A stretch of DNA of 64,000 nucleotides from Sphingopyxis macrogoltabida. GTDB lineage: Bacteria; Pseudomonadota; Alphaproteobacteria; Sphingomonadales; Sphingomonadaceae. The stretch is from contig NZ_CP009429.1 in NCBI RefSeq assembly GCF_001314325.1, forward strand, positions 248,501 to 312,500, in the 5' to 3' direction. The notes beneath the pieces were generated by a model. That model searched no databases and was not told the DNA's origin. It saw only the letters and a list, made by a program, of their open reading frames with translations. A program made the position numbers and the translations under genes. Positions 55,012-63,539 of this stretch are shown here, one piece after another. Numbering within the stretch: position 1 is the first letter of the stretch; each line of letters starts with the position of its first letter.

Positions 55012-55416
55012 GTGGACGAAATCCTGGTCGATTGGGATGAATTTCGCGCCACGCGTACCCAGCTGGGGGCCGAGTTCGTGCGGATTCTCGGCTATTTTCG
55101 GGAAGACGGCATCAAGTCGGTCGCGGCGATCGAGGATGCGATGCGCGCCCGCGATGCGCGCGGACTCGTCATGCCGGCGCATACGTTGAAGAGTGAAGCG
55201 CGGCAGTTTGGCGCCGAAAGGCTGGGCGCGCTGTCCGAGGATATCGAAATTTTTGCGCGCCACTGCCTCGAAAGCCAGATCAGCCCCGAAGAATATCTGC
55301 CGCGCGTCGTGACGCTGCGTCCGCTGTTCGAGGAAACGCTCGCCGCGCTCGAGCGCGAGGCCAATCCGCTCGTCCAGCGCCGCGCGCCGGGTTTCGGACG
55401 CGCCGCCGGTTACTGA
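55012..55416 (+). CDS. Hpt-domain phosphotransfer protein
   Basis: A 134-residue histidine phosphotransfer protein. The four-helix Hpt core has MPAHTLKSEARQFGAERLGALS (~55-76), where the phospho-His of H-x-L-K-[GS] is in AHTLKSEA, a Glu/Ala-rich variant of 'AHxLKGxxxxxG'. GTG at 55012 follows AAGGAACG, with the helix opening ILVDWDEFRATRTQLGAEF. It may carry phosphate between a hybrid kinase and a response regulator, but no partner is encoded nearby. It converges with the DUF418 gene (7-base overlap). Confidence 0.8.
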   Translation: MDEILVDWDEFRATRTQLGAEFVRILGYFREDGIKSVAAIEDAMRARDARGLVMPAHTLKSEARQFGAERLGALSEDIEIFARHCLESQISPEEYLPRVVTLRPLFEETLAALEREANPLVQRRAPGFGRAAGY

Positions 55417-56660
55417 GTTGGCGATCGCCGCATCGGCTGCCACTTTCCACGCGCGAGGCTGCGCCATAGCCATTCGAGCGGACCATAATGGAAGCGCTCG
55501 AGCCACGGCTTCGACCAGAGCAGCATGAGCCCCCACACGCCGACGCAGACCAGATAGAGCGGCCAGCGCCCGACCTCGCCGAACCATCCGAGGCCATAGC
55601 CGTAGAACAAAGTCGTCATCGCGATGCTGGTGCCGAGATAGTTGGAGAAGGCGGCGCGGCCCGCCGCCGCGACGCGGGCAAGCCATGCGCTGGCGTGCGC
55701 GTGCCGGATCAGGAGCAGGAGGAGCGCGGCATAGGCGACGGTCATCATCAGCCGTCCCGGTCCCGCCCACGCCATGAAGGCATTGACCCCGACAATATAG
55801 TCGAAGCCCGACCGCCATTGGAGCCAGGCAATGGCGAGGGTGAGCAGCAGCCCCGGCGGCAACCACCGCCACGCGACCCGCCGGTAATCGCCCGGCGCCC
55901 AGCGGCCGGTCAGGAAGCCGTTCCGGAACAGCGCCATGCCGAGCATCATCAGCGGCAGCGTTTCGAGCATCGACATCAGCACCCCGACGAAGGGGTTTGC
56001 GGCGCTATCCAGCCGTTCGTCCAGCATCGGCAGGTAGGGGCCGCGATAGAGCGCCAGTTCCTCGGTCACCTCATCGTCGATCTCGCCATAATCGTCGCGC
56101 AGATCGCTTCCCGCCGCCGCAAAGGGCGACGCTGGATCGTCCGCAAAGCTGGCGAGAGCGAGCTGGCCGCCGAAGAGGAGCGACGTCAGCAACGTCCCCA
56201 GCGTGAACAGCCCGATCGCCCATTTGATCAGCCGGCGCGCTTCCCAATGGCGAAAGCCGAAGGCGACGCAGCCGACGGCGGCGTAGAGAAACAGGATGTC
56301 GCCCCACCAGAGGAAGAAATAATGGCAGAGGCCGAAGATCGCGAGCCAGACCATGCGCCGGTAATGAACGGCGCCGGCGTCCTGTCCGGCGGCTTCGGCG
56401 CGGTCGACGATCAGGAGCATGCTGGCGCCGAACAGGATCGAGAACAGCCCGCGCATCTTGCCATCGACGAGGATGAATCCGAATAGCCACGCCGCAATGT
56501 CGGCGGGCGTTTCGCCGCCATAGGCCTTGGGCGAGACATAGGCCATTTCGGGCATCGCGAAGGCGACGATGTTCATCGCGAGGATTCCCATCACCGCAAA
56601 GCCGCGTAACGCGTCGAGGGTGACGAGCCGGGCCGGTGCAATTTCCTGATCTTCGCGCAT
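55410..56660 (-). CDS. DUF418-family membrane protein
   Basis: A 416-residue inner-membrane protein with about nine helices. The N-terminus ARLVTLDALRGFAVMGILAMNIVAFAMPE is the DUF418/YeiB 'DxLRGxAxxGILxxN' signature, and the C-terminal domain (GRAAFSNYLGTSIAMTTLFYGYG...PWLERFHYGPLEWLWR) is the DUF418 unit proper. The family is related to acyltransferases of the OpgC type, and some members modify surface polymers, but its reaction is unknown. Divergent from the COQ4-like gene across ~130 bases. Confidence 0.88.
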   Translation of the reverse strand: MREDQEIAPARLVTLDALRGFAVMGILAMNIVAFAMPEMAYVSPKAYGGETPADIAAWLFGFILVDGKMRGLFSILFGASMLLIVDRAEAAGQDAGAVHYRRMVWLAIFGLCHYFFLWWGDILFLYAAVGCVAFGFRHWEARRLIKWAIGLFTLGTLLTSLLFGGQLALASFADDPASPFAAAGSDLRDDYGEIDDEVTEELALYRGPYLPMLDERLDSAANPFVGVLMSMLETLPLMMLGMALFRNGFLTGRWAPGDYRRVAWRWLPPGLLLTLAIAWLQWRSGFDYIVGVNAFMAWAGPGRLMMTVAYAALLLLLIRHAHASAWLARVAAAGRAAFSNYLGTSIAMTTLFYGYGLGWFGEVGRWPLYLVCVGVWGLMLLWSKPWLERFHYGPLEWLWRSLARGKWQPMRRSPTQ

Positions 56661-56728
56661 CGCTTCCGCTCACTGTATTATTAATATATAACAGTCAAGC
56701 ACGCTCCCGCAGCCGATGCTGCAAATCA

Positions 56729-56750
56729 CTATTGACATCACTGTCAGTAA
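56729..56750 (+). promoter_or_regulatory. Promoter/operator motif upstream of the COQ4-like gene
   Basis: CTATTGACATCACTGTCAGT... holds the palindrome TGACA-TCAC-TGTCA and a -35-like TTGACA, with TAGATG about 16 bases after it as a possible -10. It nearly matches the motif at 31289-31310 over the tetR-like gene. Confidence 0.5.
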
Positions 56751-56791
56751 TGCTAGATGTGCAGCATCAACCGATTCGAACGAGAGCGACC

Positions 56792-57571
56792 ATGACGCCG
56801 ACCATCTTCTCCCATCCCGACCGCCAGCCTGCCAAATTTCGCCCGTTCAAGGCGCTGGCGCATTTCCGCAAGCTCATCAAGGACAAGGAAGACACCGAAC
56901 AGGTCTTCCACATCTTCGAGAACCTGCCGCGCAAGGGTTTCCTCGACGACGCCCGCGCCTTCGTCGAAAGCGATCTCGGCAAGCGGTTGATGGCGAGCGA
57001 GCCCTATCTGCCCGATCTGCTCGACGATCATGCCTGGATCGACGAACTGCCCGAGGGGAGCGTCGGCCATGCCTATGTGACCTTCATGCGCCGCGAAGGC
57101 CTTTCGGCCGCCGGGCTCGTCGCCGAAAGCGACAAGATGGGGCGCCCGAAGTTCGACGACCAGCTCCAATGGTATGCGAACCGCCTGCGCGATACGCACG
57201 ACCTGTTCCACATCCTGACCGGCTATGGCCGCGACGCACTCGGCGAACAGTGCGTGCTCGGGTTCACCTATGGCCAGACGGGCAATTACGGCAATGCCTT
57301 CATCGCCTATGCTGGCGGCTATGAGGTGAAGCGCAGTATCAAGAGCGATGCCCCGGTGATGGGCGCGATCCGTCAGGGCCAGCGCCACGGCAAGGCGTCG
57401 AAGGCGATCATCGAGCAGGACATCCGCGCGCTGCTCGCCGAACCGCTCGAAGCGGCGCGGGCGCGGCTGGGGATCGGGGAACCGACGCTCTACAAGGAAG
57501 CGCACCGGGCGTACCGCAGCCGCGGCATCGATCCGTACAACTTCCTCGCGGCAGAGGCCGCGATGGCGTGA
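56792..57571 (+). CDS. COQ4-family (ubiquinone biosynthesis) protein
   Basis: A 259-residue protein with the COQ4 motif RLRDTHDLFHILTGYGRDALGEQCVLG (~135-160), the HDxxHxxTGxGRD pattern that binds a metal. COQ4 helps ubiquinone synthesis in mitochondria (C1 decarboxylation/hydroxylation) and bacterial homologues exist widely in alphaproteobacteria. The N-terminus (FSHPDRQPAKFRPFKALAHF) is soluble. ATG 56792 follows CGAGAGCG and lies 42 bases after the promoter motif. In sphingomonads such genes are often TetR-controlled, consistent with the motif. Confidence 0.88.
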   Translation: MTPTIFSHPDRQPAKFRPFKALAHFRKLIKDKEDTEQVFHIFENLPRKGFLDDARAFVESDLGKRLMASEPYLPDLLDDHAWIDELPEGSVGHAYVTFMRREGLSAAGLVAESDKMGRPKFDDQLQWYANRLRDTHDLFHILTGYGRDALGEQCVLGFTYGQTGNYGNAFIAYAGGYEVKRSIKSDAPVMGAIRQGQRHGKASKAIIEQDIRALLAEPLEAARARLGIGEPTLYKEAHRAYRSRGIDPYNFLAAEAAMA

Positions 57572-57579
57572 TCCAGATC

Positions 57580-57637
57580 CTCCCCATCGCGCAGCGTTGG
57601 GGAGGGGGACCGCTCGCGTAGCGAGTGGTGGAGGGGT
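57580..57637. repeat. Palindromic repeat, left flank of the DUF559 gene
   Basis: CTCCCCATCGCGCAGCGTTGGGGAG forms a hairpin, followed by GGGGACCGCTCGC-GTA-GCGAGTGGTGGAGGGGT with a second stem. The same module occurs in opposite orientation at 57995-58054 on the other side of the gene. Confidence 0.8.
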
Positions 57638-57638
57638 A

Positions 57639-57989
57639 TTAGCTCGCGGTACAAAGCCGTACGATGCTGTCCGCGACTGCGGCCGGATCAGCAAGGACAT
57701 CTGTCGCGGCGATCCGCAGCACTCGTATCCCTTGCGATGCAAGCCATCGGTCGCGGGCCTCATCGCGCTCCGGTCGATCGTCCATGCCGTGAGCTTCACC
57801 GTCGATCTCGATCCCGAGCTTCAATTCCAAGACGTAGAAATCGAGTATATATCGGCCGATCGGATGTTGGCGCCGGAATTTGATATGGCCGGGCTGTTTT
57901 CTCAGTATCTGCCAGAGCAACACTTCGGGAAGCGACATATTGCGGCGCAATCGCCGCGCACTCTTATAGGCGTGATTGCTTGCCGGCAC
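57639..57989 (-). CDS. DUF559 endonuclease-like protein (VSR-like fold)
   Basis: A 116-residue protein of the DUF559 family: ARRLRRNMSLPEVLLWQILR (~10-28), FRRQHPIGRYILDFYVLELKLGIEIDGEAH (~40-69, with the Asp/Glu-x-Lys pattern FRRQ...DFY...EIDG) and RDRWLASQGIRVLRI. Members resemble very-short-patch-repair and restriction-endonuclease folds. I chose GTG 57989, preceded by GGAGGGG, which lies inside the flanking repeat. It is bracketed by mirrored palindromic repeats, suggesting a mobile unit. Activity untested for most members. Confidence 0.85.
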   Translation of the reverse strand: MPASNHAYKSARRLRRNMSLPEVLLWQILRKQPGHIKFRRQHPIGRYILDFYVLELKLGIEIDGEAHGMDDRPERDEARDRWLASQGIRVLRIAATDVLADPAAVADSIVRLCTAS

Positions 57990-57994
57990 GCTTT

Positions 57995-58054
57995 CACCCC
58001 TCCACCACGCCCTTCGGGCGCGGTCCCCCTCCCCATGCCTGCGGCAAGGGGAGG
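57995..58054. repeat. Palindromic repeat, right flank of the DUF559 gene
   Basis: CACCCCTCCACCACGCCC-TTCG-GGCGCGGTCCCCCTCCCC, followed by CATGCCTGCGGCAAGGGGAGG, is the mirror image in architecture of the repeat at 57580-57637, so the two flank the gene in opposite orientation. Such CCCCTCCACCACGC...GTCCCCCTCCCC units are dispersed in sphingomonads. Confidence 0.8.
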
Positions 58055-58089
58055 ATCGGGTCAACGCCGGTCCCGTCCGGTCTGGAGTT

Positions 58090-58830
58090 TTACGTTCCCA
58101 GCCGCGCGATCAGCGCCTGCGCGGCCGCCGGGTTGCGCACTTTCGCGCCGGCGATGAAGAAGAGGAAGACGTCGCGGTCGCCCTTCGCCCAATCCTTCGC
58201 CTGCTTTGCCCAACCATCCAGCGCCGCGTCTGTGTAGCCGGTTTCGACATCCTCCTGCGACCGTTGCAGCCGGGCATAGGTGAAGTCGGCGGTCTGTTCG
58301 TCGATGCAGGGAAATTCGTCGCTGTCGGCATAGACGACCGCCATGTTGCGTTCGCGCAGCATGGCGATGAACGCCTGATCGCGAAAGCTTTCATGACGGA
58401 CCTCGATCGCATGGCGCAGCGGCAGGCCGTCCTGCGTGTCGGGGAGCAGGTCTAGGAAGCCCGCGAAATCGTCGCGGTCGAACTTCTTGGTCGCCATGAA
58501 CTGCCAGTGGATCGGGCCCAGCCGGTCGCCGAGCCGGGTGAGGCCTTGCGTCAGGAATTTCTCGATCGAAGCGGCGCCTTCTTTCAGCACCTTGCGGTTA
58601 GTGGTGAAACGTGATGCCTTGACGCTGAACTTGAACCCGTCGGGAACCGAGGCGGCCCAGTTGGCGAAGCTTTCGGGCTTCTGGCTGCCATAGTAGGTGC
58701 CGTTGATCTCGATCCCGGTCAGATGCTGACCGGCATATTCGAGCTCGCGCTTTTGCGCGAGGCCGGCGGGGTAGAAGGGGCCGCGCCACGGTTCGAAGGT
58801 CCAACCCCCGATTCCGACATGGATGCTCAT
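58090..58830 (-). CDS. DUF72 family protein
   Basis: A 246-residue TIM-barrel-like protein of the DUF72/YecE family. Recognised by VGIGGWTFEPWRGPFYPAGLAQKRELEYAGQHLTGIEINGTYYG (~5-48), FKFSVKASRFTTNRKVL (~66-82) and AIEVRHESFRDQAFIAMLRERNMAVVYADSDE (~140-171). Its reaction is unknown; the barrel resembles xylose-isomerase-like enzymes. It lies 17 bases downstream of purL on the same strand, so it may share its transcript. The start ATG at 58830 fits the family. Confidence 0.9.
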   Translation of the reverse strand: MSIHVGIGGWTFEPWRGPFYPAGLAQKRELEYAGQHLTGIEINGTYYGSQKPESFANWAASVPDGFKFSVKASRFTTNRKVLKEGAASIEKFLTQGLTRLGDRLGPIHWQFMATKKFDRDDFAGFLDLLPDTQDGLPLRHAIEVRHESFRDQAFIAMLRERNMAVVYADSDEFPCIDEQTADFTYARLQRSQEDVETGYTDAALDGWAKQAKDWAKGDRDVFLFFIAGAKVRNPAAAQALIARLGT

Positions 58831-58847
58831 CGGCCCCTCTCTTTCGG

Positions 58848-61103
58848 TTATGCGAGCGCCGCGTCGGCCCCCATCAGTGTCGGGAAAAAGCCCTCATGCG
58901 CTTCGCGGAGTTCGGCGAGCGTCACCTGATGGTCACTGCCCTCCAGTTCGAAGACGATGCGGTCCTTGATCGTGCGGCCGACGGGGTCGACCGGCACGTC
59001 GGCACGGCCCGCGGCGTCGAGGAAGTCGGCGAGGCAGGTGTCGCAGACAGTGACGAGATAGAGGCCCTGATCCTCGCCGAAGAAGCTTTCGGCGACGCCG
59101 AAGGGCTGTTCTTCGCTGACCAGCACGCCGATGTTCGACTTCAAGGCCATTTCGGCGAGCGTCACCGCGATACCGCCGTCGGAGACGTCGTGGCAGGCGG
59201 TGATCCAGCCGGCGTTGATCGCGCCGCGGATGAAGTCGCCGGTGCGCTTTTCGGCGCGCAAGTCGACGGGCGGGGGCGGGCCTTCCTCGCGGCCGAGGAT
59301 TTCGCGCAGCCAAACCGACTGGCCAAGGTGGCCGGCGCGTTCGCCGACCGCCAGCACGATGTCGCCGGTGCGCTTGAAGCCGATACCGACGGCGCGGTTC
59401 AGATCCTCGATCACGCCGACGCCGCCGATCGCGGGGGTGGGCAGGATCGCGCTGCCGCCGCCGGTCGCCTTGCTCTCGTTATAGAGGCTGACGTTGCCCG
59501 AGACGATCGGATAGTCGAGCGCGCGGCACGCCTGCGCCATGCCGTCGAGGCAGCCGGTGATCTGGCCCATGATTTCGGGACGCTGCGGGTTGGCGAAGTT
59601 GAGGCAATTGGTGATCGCGAGCGGGGTGGCGCCGACCGCGCTGATGTTGCGCCAGGTTTCGGCGACCGCCTGCTTGCCGCCCTCGACGGGGTCGGCATAG
59701 CAATAGCGCGGGGTGCAGTCGGTCGACATGGCGAGCGCGCGGGTGGTACCGTGGATGCGGACGAGTGCGGCGTCGCCGCCGGTCTGCACCGTGTCGGCGC
59801 CGACCTGGCTGTCATATTGTTCCCAGATCCAGCGGCGGCTGGCGATGTCGGGGGTGCCCATCAGCGTCTTGAGGTCGGCCGCGACGTCCTTCGTCTCGGG
59901 GACGTTCGTCAATTCGGCCTGCTTCGGGGTCGGGACGTGCGGGCGGTCGTAAAGCGGGGCATCGTCGGCGAGCGGGGCGAGCGGGATGTCGCAGACGATC
60001 TCGCCATGATGTTCGAGCACCATGCGGCCGGTGTCGGTGACGGTGCCGATGACCGCGAAGTCGAGTTCCCATTTGTGGAAGATCGCTTTCGCAAACTCTT
60101 CCTTGCCGGGCTTCAGGACCATCAGCATGCGTTCCTGCGATTCGGACAGCATCATCTCGTACGCCGTCATGCCGGTTTCGCGCTGCGGCACGTCGTCCAT
60201 CTTGAGGTGGAGGCCGACGCCGCCCTTCGACGCCATCTCGACCGACGAACTGGTGAGGCCCGCGGCGCCCATGTCCTGAATCGCGACAATCGCGTCCGAC
60301 GCCATCAGTTCGAGGCACGCCTCGATCAGCAGCTTTTCGGTGAAGGGGTCGCCGACCTGCACGGTCGGGCGCTTCTCTTCGGCGTCCTCGCCGAAGTCGG
60401 CCGATGCCATGGTCGCGCCGTGGATGCCGTCACGGCCGGTCTTCGAGCCGACATAGACGATCGGATTGCCGACGCCGCTTGCGGCCGAATAGAAGATCTT
60501 GTCCTGCTCGGCGACGCCGACGGTCATCGCGTTGACGAGGATGTTGCCGTCATAGGCCTTGTGGAAATTGACCTCGCCGCCAACCGTCGGCACGCCGACG
60601 CAATTGCCGTAGCCGCCGATGCCGTGGACGACGCCCGAGATGAGATGCTTCATCTTCGGATGGTCGGGGCGGCCGAAACGCAGCGCGTTGAGGTTCGCGA
60701 CGGGGCGCGCGCCCATCGTGAAGACGTCGCGCAAAATGCCGCCGACCCCGGTCGCCGCGCCCTGATAGGGTTCGATGTACGACGGGTGGTTGTGGCTCTC
60801 CATCTTGAAGATCGCGGCGAGCTTCTTGCCGTCCGGGCCGGTGCCGATGTCGATGACGCCGGCATTTTCGCCGGGGCCGCAGATCACCCACGGCGCCTCG
60901 GTGGGCAGTTTCTTCAGGTGAATGCGCGAGCTTTTGTAGCTGCAATGCTCGGACCACATGACCGAGAAGATGCCGAGTTCGACAAGGTTCGGCTCGCGCC
61001 CGAGCGCGGACAGGACGCGCTCATATTCTTCCGGAGACAGGCCGTGTTCGGCGACGATCTCGGGGGTGATGACGGAGGCGGGCGCGGTTGCGGTCTGAGT
61101 CAT
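58848..61103 (-). CDS. purL: Phosphoribosylformylglycinamidine synthase subunit PurL
   Basis: A 751-residue small-type PurL of de novo purine synthesis, which converts FGAR plus glutamine-derived ammonia to FGAM with ATP and works with separate PurS and PurQ. Key regions: [14 protein letters not shown] near 53, [25 protein letters not shown] (~97, catalytic His), [12 protein letters not shown] (~173), [19 protein letters not shown] (~273) and the C-terminal AIR-synthetase-like half ([30 protein letters not shown]). purS and purQ are not seen here. A hairpin lies upstream at 61141-61167. Confidence 0.97.
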   Translation of the reverse strand: MTQTATAPASVITPEIVAEHGLSPEEYERVLSALGREPNLVELGIFSVMWSEHCSYKSSRIHLKKLPTEAPWVICGPGENAGVIDIGTGPDGKKLAAIFKMESHNHPSYIEPYQGAATGVGGILRDVFTMGARPVANLNALRFGRPDHPKMKHLISGVVHGIGGYGNCVGVPTVGGEVNFHKAYDGNILVNAMTVGVAEQDKIFYSAASGVGNPIVYVGSKTGRDGIHGATMASADFGEDAEEKRPTVQVGDPFTEKLLIEACLELMASDAIVAIQDMGAAGLTSSSVEMASKGGVGLHLKMDDVPQRETGMTAYEMMLSESQERMLMVLKPGKEEFAKAIFHKWELDFAVIGTVTDTGRMVLEHHGEIVCDIPLAPLADDAPLYDRPHVPTPKQAELTNVPETKDVAADLKTLMGTPDIASRRWIWEQYDSQVGADTVQTGGDAALVRIHGTTRALAMSTDCTPRYCYADPVEGGKQAVAETWRNISAVGATPLAITNCLNFANPQRPEIMGQITGCLDGMAQACRALDYPIVSGNVSLYNESKATGGGSAILPTPAIGGVGVIEDLNRAVGIGFKRTGDIVLAVGERAGHLGQSVWLREILGREEGPPPPVDLRAEKRTGDFIRGAINAGWITACHDVSDGGIAVTLAEMALKSNIGVLVSEEQPFGVAESFFGEDQGLYLVTVCDTCLADFLDAAGRADVPVDPVGRTIKDRIVFELEGSDHQVTLAELREAHEGFFPTLMGADAALA

Positions 61104-61140
61104 GGCGCGCCTTTAGCGACACAGGTGCAAAACGAACAGA

Positions 61141-61167
61141 CCCCATGATGCTTTTTGCACCATGGGG
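61141..61167 (-). terminator. Hairpin between the small exported-protein gene and purL
   Basis: CCCCATG-ATGC-TTTTT-GCAC-CATGGGG forms a strong stem with one A-C mismatch and a TTTTT loop. Read on the minus strand it follows the small exported-protein gene (stop 61188) and is followed by TCTGTTCGTTTT, so it probably ends that gene's transcript 38 bases before purL. Confidence 0.6.
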
Positions 61168-61187
61168 CCTGCGGCCGGAGCCGGTTA

Positions 61188-61478
61188 TCAGCGTGAGGCG
61201 ACAGTGGTGACAGGTGCGGCCAGCGGCTCGACGTCGCGGAGCGGGAAGCTGACCTGTTGCGACCCGACGGTACCGCGCACGCGATGTTCGCCGACGCGCA
61301 GCCTGAAGGGCTTGCCGGTGCGTTCCTCGACACCGCTGATGATGCGATGCTCGCCGACCTTGGTAACGGTATAGCTGTAGGTCACGCCGCGATGTTCGAA
61401 GCGGTGGGTTTCTTCGGCATGCGCCGCAACTGGCACCAGCGCAAACAGGCCGAGGGCAGGAAGAATGACATTTTTCAT
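61188..61478 (-). CDS. Small exported protein, hypothetical
   Basis: A 96-residue product with a signal peptide (MKNVILPALGLFALVPVAAHA) and a mature ~75-residue beta-rich domain (HRFEHRGVTYSYTVTKVGEHRIISGVEERTGKPFRLRV). A GAACTTG/AAGGACTTGCGCT region gives a ribosome binding site before ATG 61478. No family was recognised; the pattern resembles small periplasmic stress or scaffold domains. It has its own terminator before purL. Confidence 0.65.
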   Translation of the reverse strand: MKNVILPALGLFALVPVAAHAEETHRFEHRGVTYSYTVTKVGEHRIISGVEERTGKPFRLRVGEHRVRGTVGSQQVSFPLRDVEPLAAPVTTVASR

Positions 61479-61610
61479 AGCGCAAGTCCTTGTCTGAACG
61501 AACAAAACTTGCCTTTACGCCCCTCTCTCTTGTGCGGTGCAACATGACTGGCATGCCGGGCAGCGGCAATTGCAAAAACCCGAATTGCGATTGCGCCGCA
61601 GCGCAGACAT

Positions 61611-62270
61611 TCAAGCGGCCGCGAAGCTCGACCGGCGGTTCCAGCCCGCCCAGCAGGCAGCAAGGCAGAGCAGCGCATAAGCGCCGAGCATTGTTGCCGG
61701 AATGGCAAGCGAATAGCTTGCCTCCTTCGGCCCGAACCAGTCGACCGCCTGTGCAAAGGCGAGAAGTGCCGCCAGCACCCACAGGCGCCGATTGCCCGAC
61801 GGTGCCGCGGTGCGCCGGGCGTAATAAACGAACGCGCTGCCGATCAGCGCAATTTCGAGCGGCATTGCGATGGCGGGATGATCCCAGAGGCCGAAGCCGA
61901 GCTTCGGCGGCGCCCCGGCGAGCGTCAGGTCGGGGATATGGACGAGCAGGTCGACGAACCAGTGCGAAACGACGACCAACGCGGCGCCGATCGCGGCCTC
62001 GCGCCGTTTGGTGGCGAACCAGACCAGCGCGCCGAAGATGGCGCCCCACAGTAGCGCGCCGAGCAGGCTGTGGGTGTAGGGCATATGGTAGAGGTCCATC
62101 GGGTTCATGGCCGCGATACCCGGTACGATCCGCATCTTCTCGACCCCGGGCACGAGCAGCGCGGCAAAGCCGATATCGACGAGTTGCGCCGCGACGAACA
62201 GCGTCCCGAGTCCGGCGGCTTTCGGGCGGGCGGCGGCGACCAGTGCCGGAGCGAAATGGCCGATGAACAT
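61611..62270 (-). CDS. Membrane protein, hypothetical (metal-dependent hydrolase-like)
   Basis: A 219-residue membrane protein with about six helices. It starts MFIGHFAPALVAAARPKAAGLGTLF and has DLYHMPYTHSLLGALLWGAIFGALVWF near residue 60 and VVSHWFVDLLVHIPDLTLAG near 98. The His/Asp-rich GHFAPAL, PYTHS and SHWFVD positions recall the YdjM/'membrane-bound metal-dependent hydrolase' family, though I would not insist. ATG at 62270 chosen by the GHFAP start; the frame extends further upstream. Divergent from xseB across ~85 bases. Confidence 0.6.
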   Translation of the reverse strand: MFIGHFAPALVAAARPKAAGLGTLFVAAQLVDIGFAALLVPGVEKMRIVPGIAAMNPMDLYHMPYTHSLLGALLWGAIFGALVWFATKRREAAIGAALVVVSHWFVDLLVHIPDLTLAGAPPKLGFGLWDHPAIAMPLEIALIGSAFVYYARRTAAPSGNRRLWVLAALLAFAQAVDWFGPKEASYSLAIPATMLGAYALLCLAACWAGWNRRSSFAAA

Positions 62271-62354
62271 GCGCGCGATGCTATCGACGGGGGCTGCGGC
62301 GTCAAGCTCGACCGCACTTGACCATCGGGGGGCGAAAGGGCCAAAGCAGGCGCC

Positions 62355-62618
62355 ATGACGGACATTCCCGAACCTTCCGCCGAACCGGCTATCGCCTCGC
62401 TTTCGTTCGAGGCCGCGATGGGCGAACTGGAGACGATCGTGCGGCGGCTCGAAAGCGGCGACGTCAGCCTCGAGGAATCGGTCGCGTTGTACGAGCGTGG
62501 CCATGCGCTGCGCGCCCATTGCGAGGCGCGGCTTGCTGCGGCGCAAGCGCGGATCGAACAGGTCAGCCTTGGTGCGGACGGTCAGCCGGCGGGAACCACG
62601 CCTTTCGGCGAAAGCTGA
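62355..62618 (+). CDS. xseB: Exodeoxyribonuclease VII small subunit
   Basis: An 87-residue XseB: LSFEAAMGELETIVRRLESGDVSLEESVALYERGHALRAHCEARLAAAQARIEQV, the conserved FExxLxxLExIVxxLExGxxxLExSlxxYExGxxLxxxCxxxLxxAexxV pattern. Several small subunits bind one XseA to form exonuclease VII, which degrades single-stranded DNA. It directly precedes ispA, a very common pairing; xseA is not in the window. Confidence 0.95.
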   Translation: MTDIPEPSAEPAIASLSFEAAMGELETIVRRLESGDVSLEESVALYERGHALRAHCEARLAAAQARIEQVSLGADGQPAGTTPFGES

Positions 62619-62621
62619 GCG

Positions 62622-63539
62622 GTGGCGAGCGCCGACGGCGATTCGGGTGAGACCCGGTTGCTCCTTGCCACGCAGGCCGAGGTCGTGGCCGGAATCGATC
62701 GCCTGTTCGACCAGTTGCTGTCCGTGCCGGCCGATCCGCGCGAACGTTTGTATCAGGCGATGCGCCACGCCGCGATTGCGGGCGGCAAGCGGCTGCGGCC
62801 GCTGCTCGTCCGCGCGGCGGGCGACCTGTTTCACGTCGACCACAGGGTTTCGCTGCGCGTCGGCGCCGCCGTTGAGGCGATGCATGTCTATTCGCTGATC
62901 CATGACGATCTGCCGTGCATGGACGATGACGACATCCGCCGCGGCAAGCCGACCGTGCACAAGGCATATGACGAGGCCACCGCAGTGCTCGCGGGCGATT
63001 CGCTCCATGCGCTGGCATTCGAATGGCTTTGCGATCCGGCGACCAGCGCCGATCCTTTTGTCCGCAGCGAGCTGTGTTGCGAACTGGCGCGCGCGGCGGG
63101 GCCGGCGGGCATGGCGGGCGGGCAGATGATGGACCTTGCCGCCGAAACGTCGGACTTCGACCTGCGCACCGTGACGCGGCTCCAGCAGCTCAAGACCGGG
63201 GCGCTGATCGCCTTTTCGGTGGAGGCGGGGGCCATCCTTGCGCGCATCCCGCCCGAAGGGCGTACGCCGCTGCGCGGTTATGCGCGCGATATCGGGCTCG
63301 CCTTTCAAATCGCCGACGACATCATGGACGTCGAAGGCGACGAAGCGCTTGCCGGCAAGGCGCTGCACAAGGACGATGCCGCGGGCAAGGCGACCTTTGT
63401 CACGCTGATGGGGCTGGAGCGTGCGCGCGAACAGGCAACCGCGCTGGTCGATCAGGCGATCGCGCATTTGTCGGGTTATGGCGAAGAGGCGGCGCTGCTC
63501 CGTGCGATCGCACGCTATGTGGTGGAAAGGGACCATTGA
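62622..63539 (+). CDS. ispA: Polyprenyl synthetase (farnesyl diphosphate synthase type)
   Basis: A 305-residue isoprenoid chain elongase joining IPP to DMAPP/GPP. The two Asp-rich motifs are SLIHDDLPCMDDDDIRRGKP (~100-119, first) and IADDIMDVEGDEAL (~229-242, second); AGGKRLRPLLV (~51) binds substrate. Short length and residues before the first motif (EAMHVYSLIHDD) fit the FPP synthase IspA class. Start is GTG 62622, three bases after xseB. Its stop TGA overlaps the coaD ATG. dxs is not in the window. Confidence 0.93.
   Translation: MASADGDSGETRLLLATQAEVVAGIDRLFDQLLSVPADPRERLYQAMRHAAIAGGKRLRPLLVRAAGDLFHVDHRVSLRVGAAVEAMHVYSLIHDDLPCMDDDDIRRGKPTVHKAYDEATAVLAGDSLHALAFEWLCDPATSADPFVRSELCCELARAAGPAGMAGGQMMDLAAETSDFDLRTVTRLQQLKTGALIAFSVEAGAILARIPPEGRTPLRGYARDIGLAFQIADDIMDVEGDEALAGKALHKDDAAGKATFVTLMGLERAREQATALVDQAIAHLSGYGEEAALLRAIARYVVERDH

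Noticed and set aside
52924..55872. 982-codon minus-strand frame across bamB, der and the Hpt gene
   Set aside because: Antisense shadow of three well-supported plus-strand genes.
58896..61148. 750-codon plus-strand frame antisense to purL
   Set aside because: Shadow of purL; no motif and no ribosome binding site.
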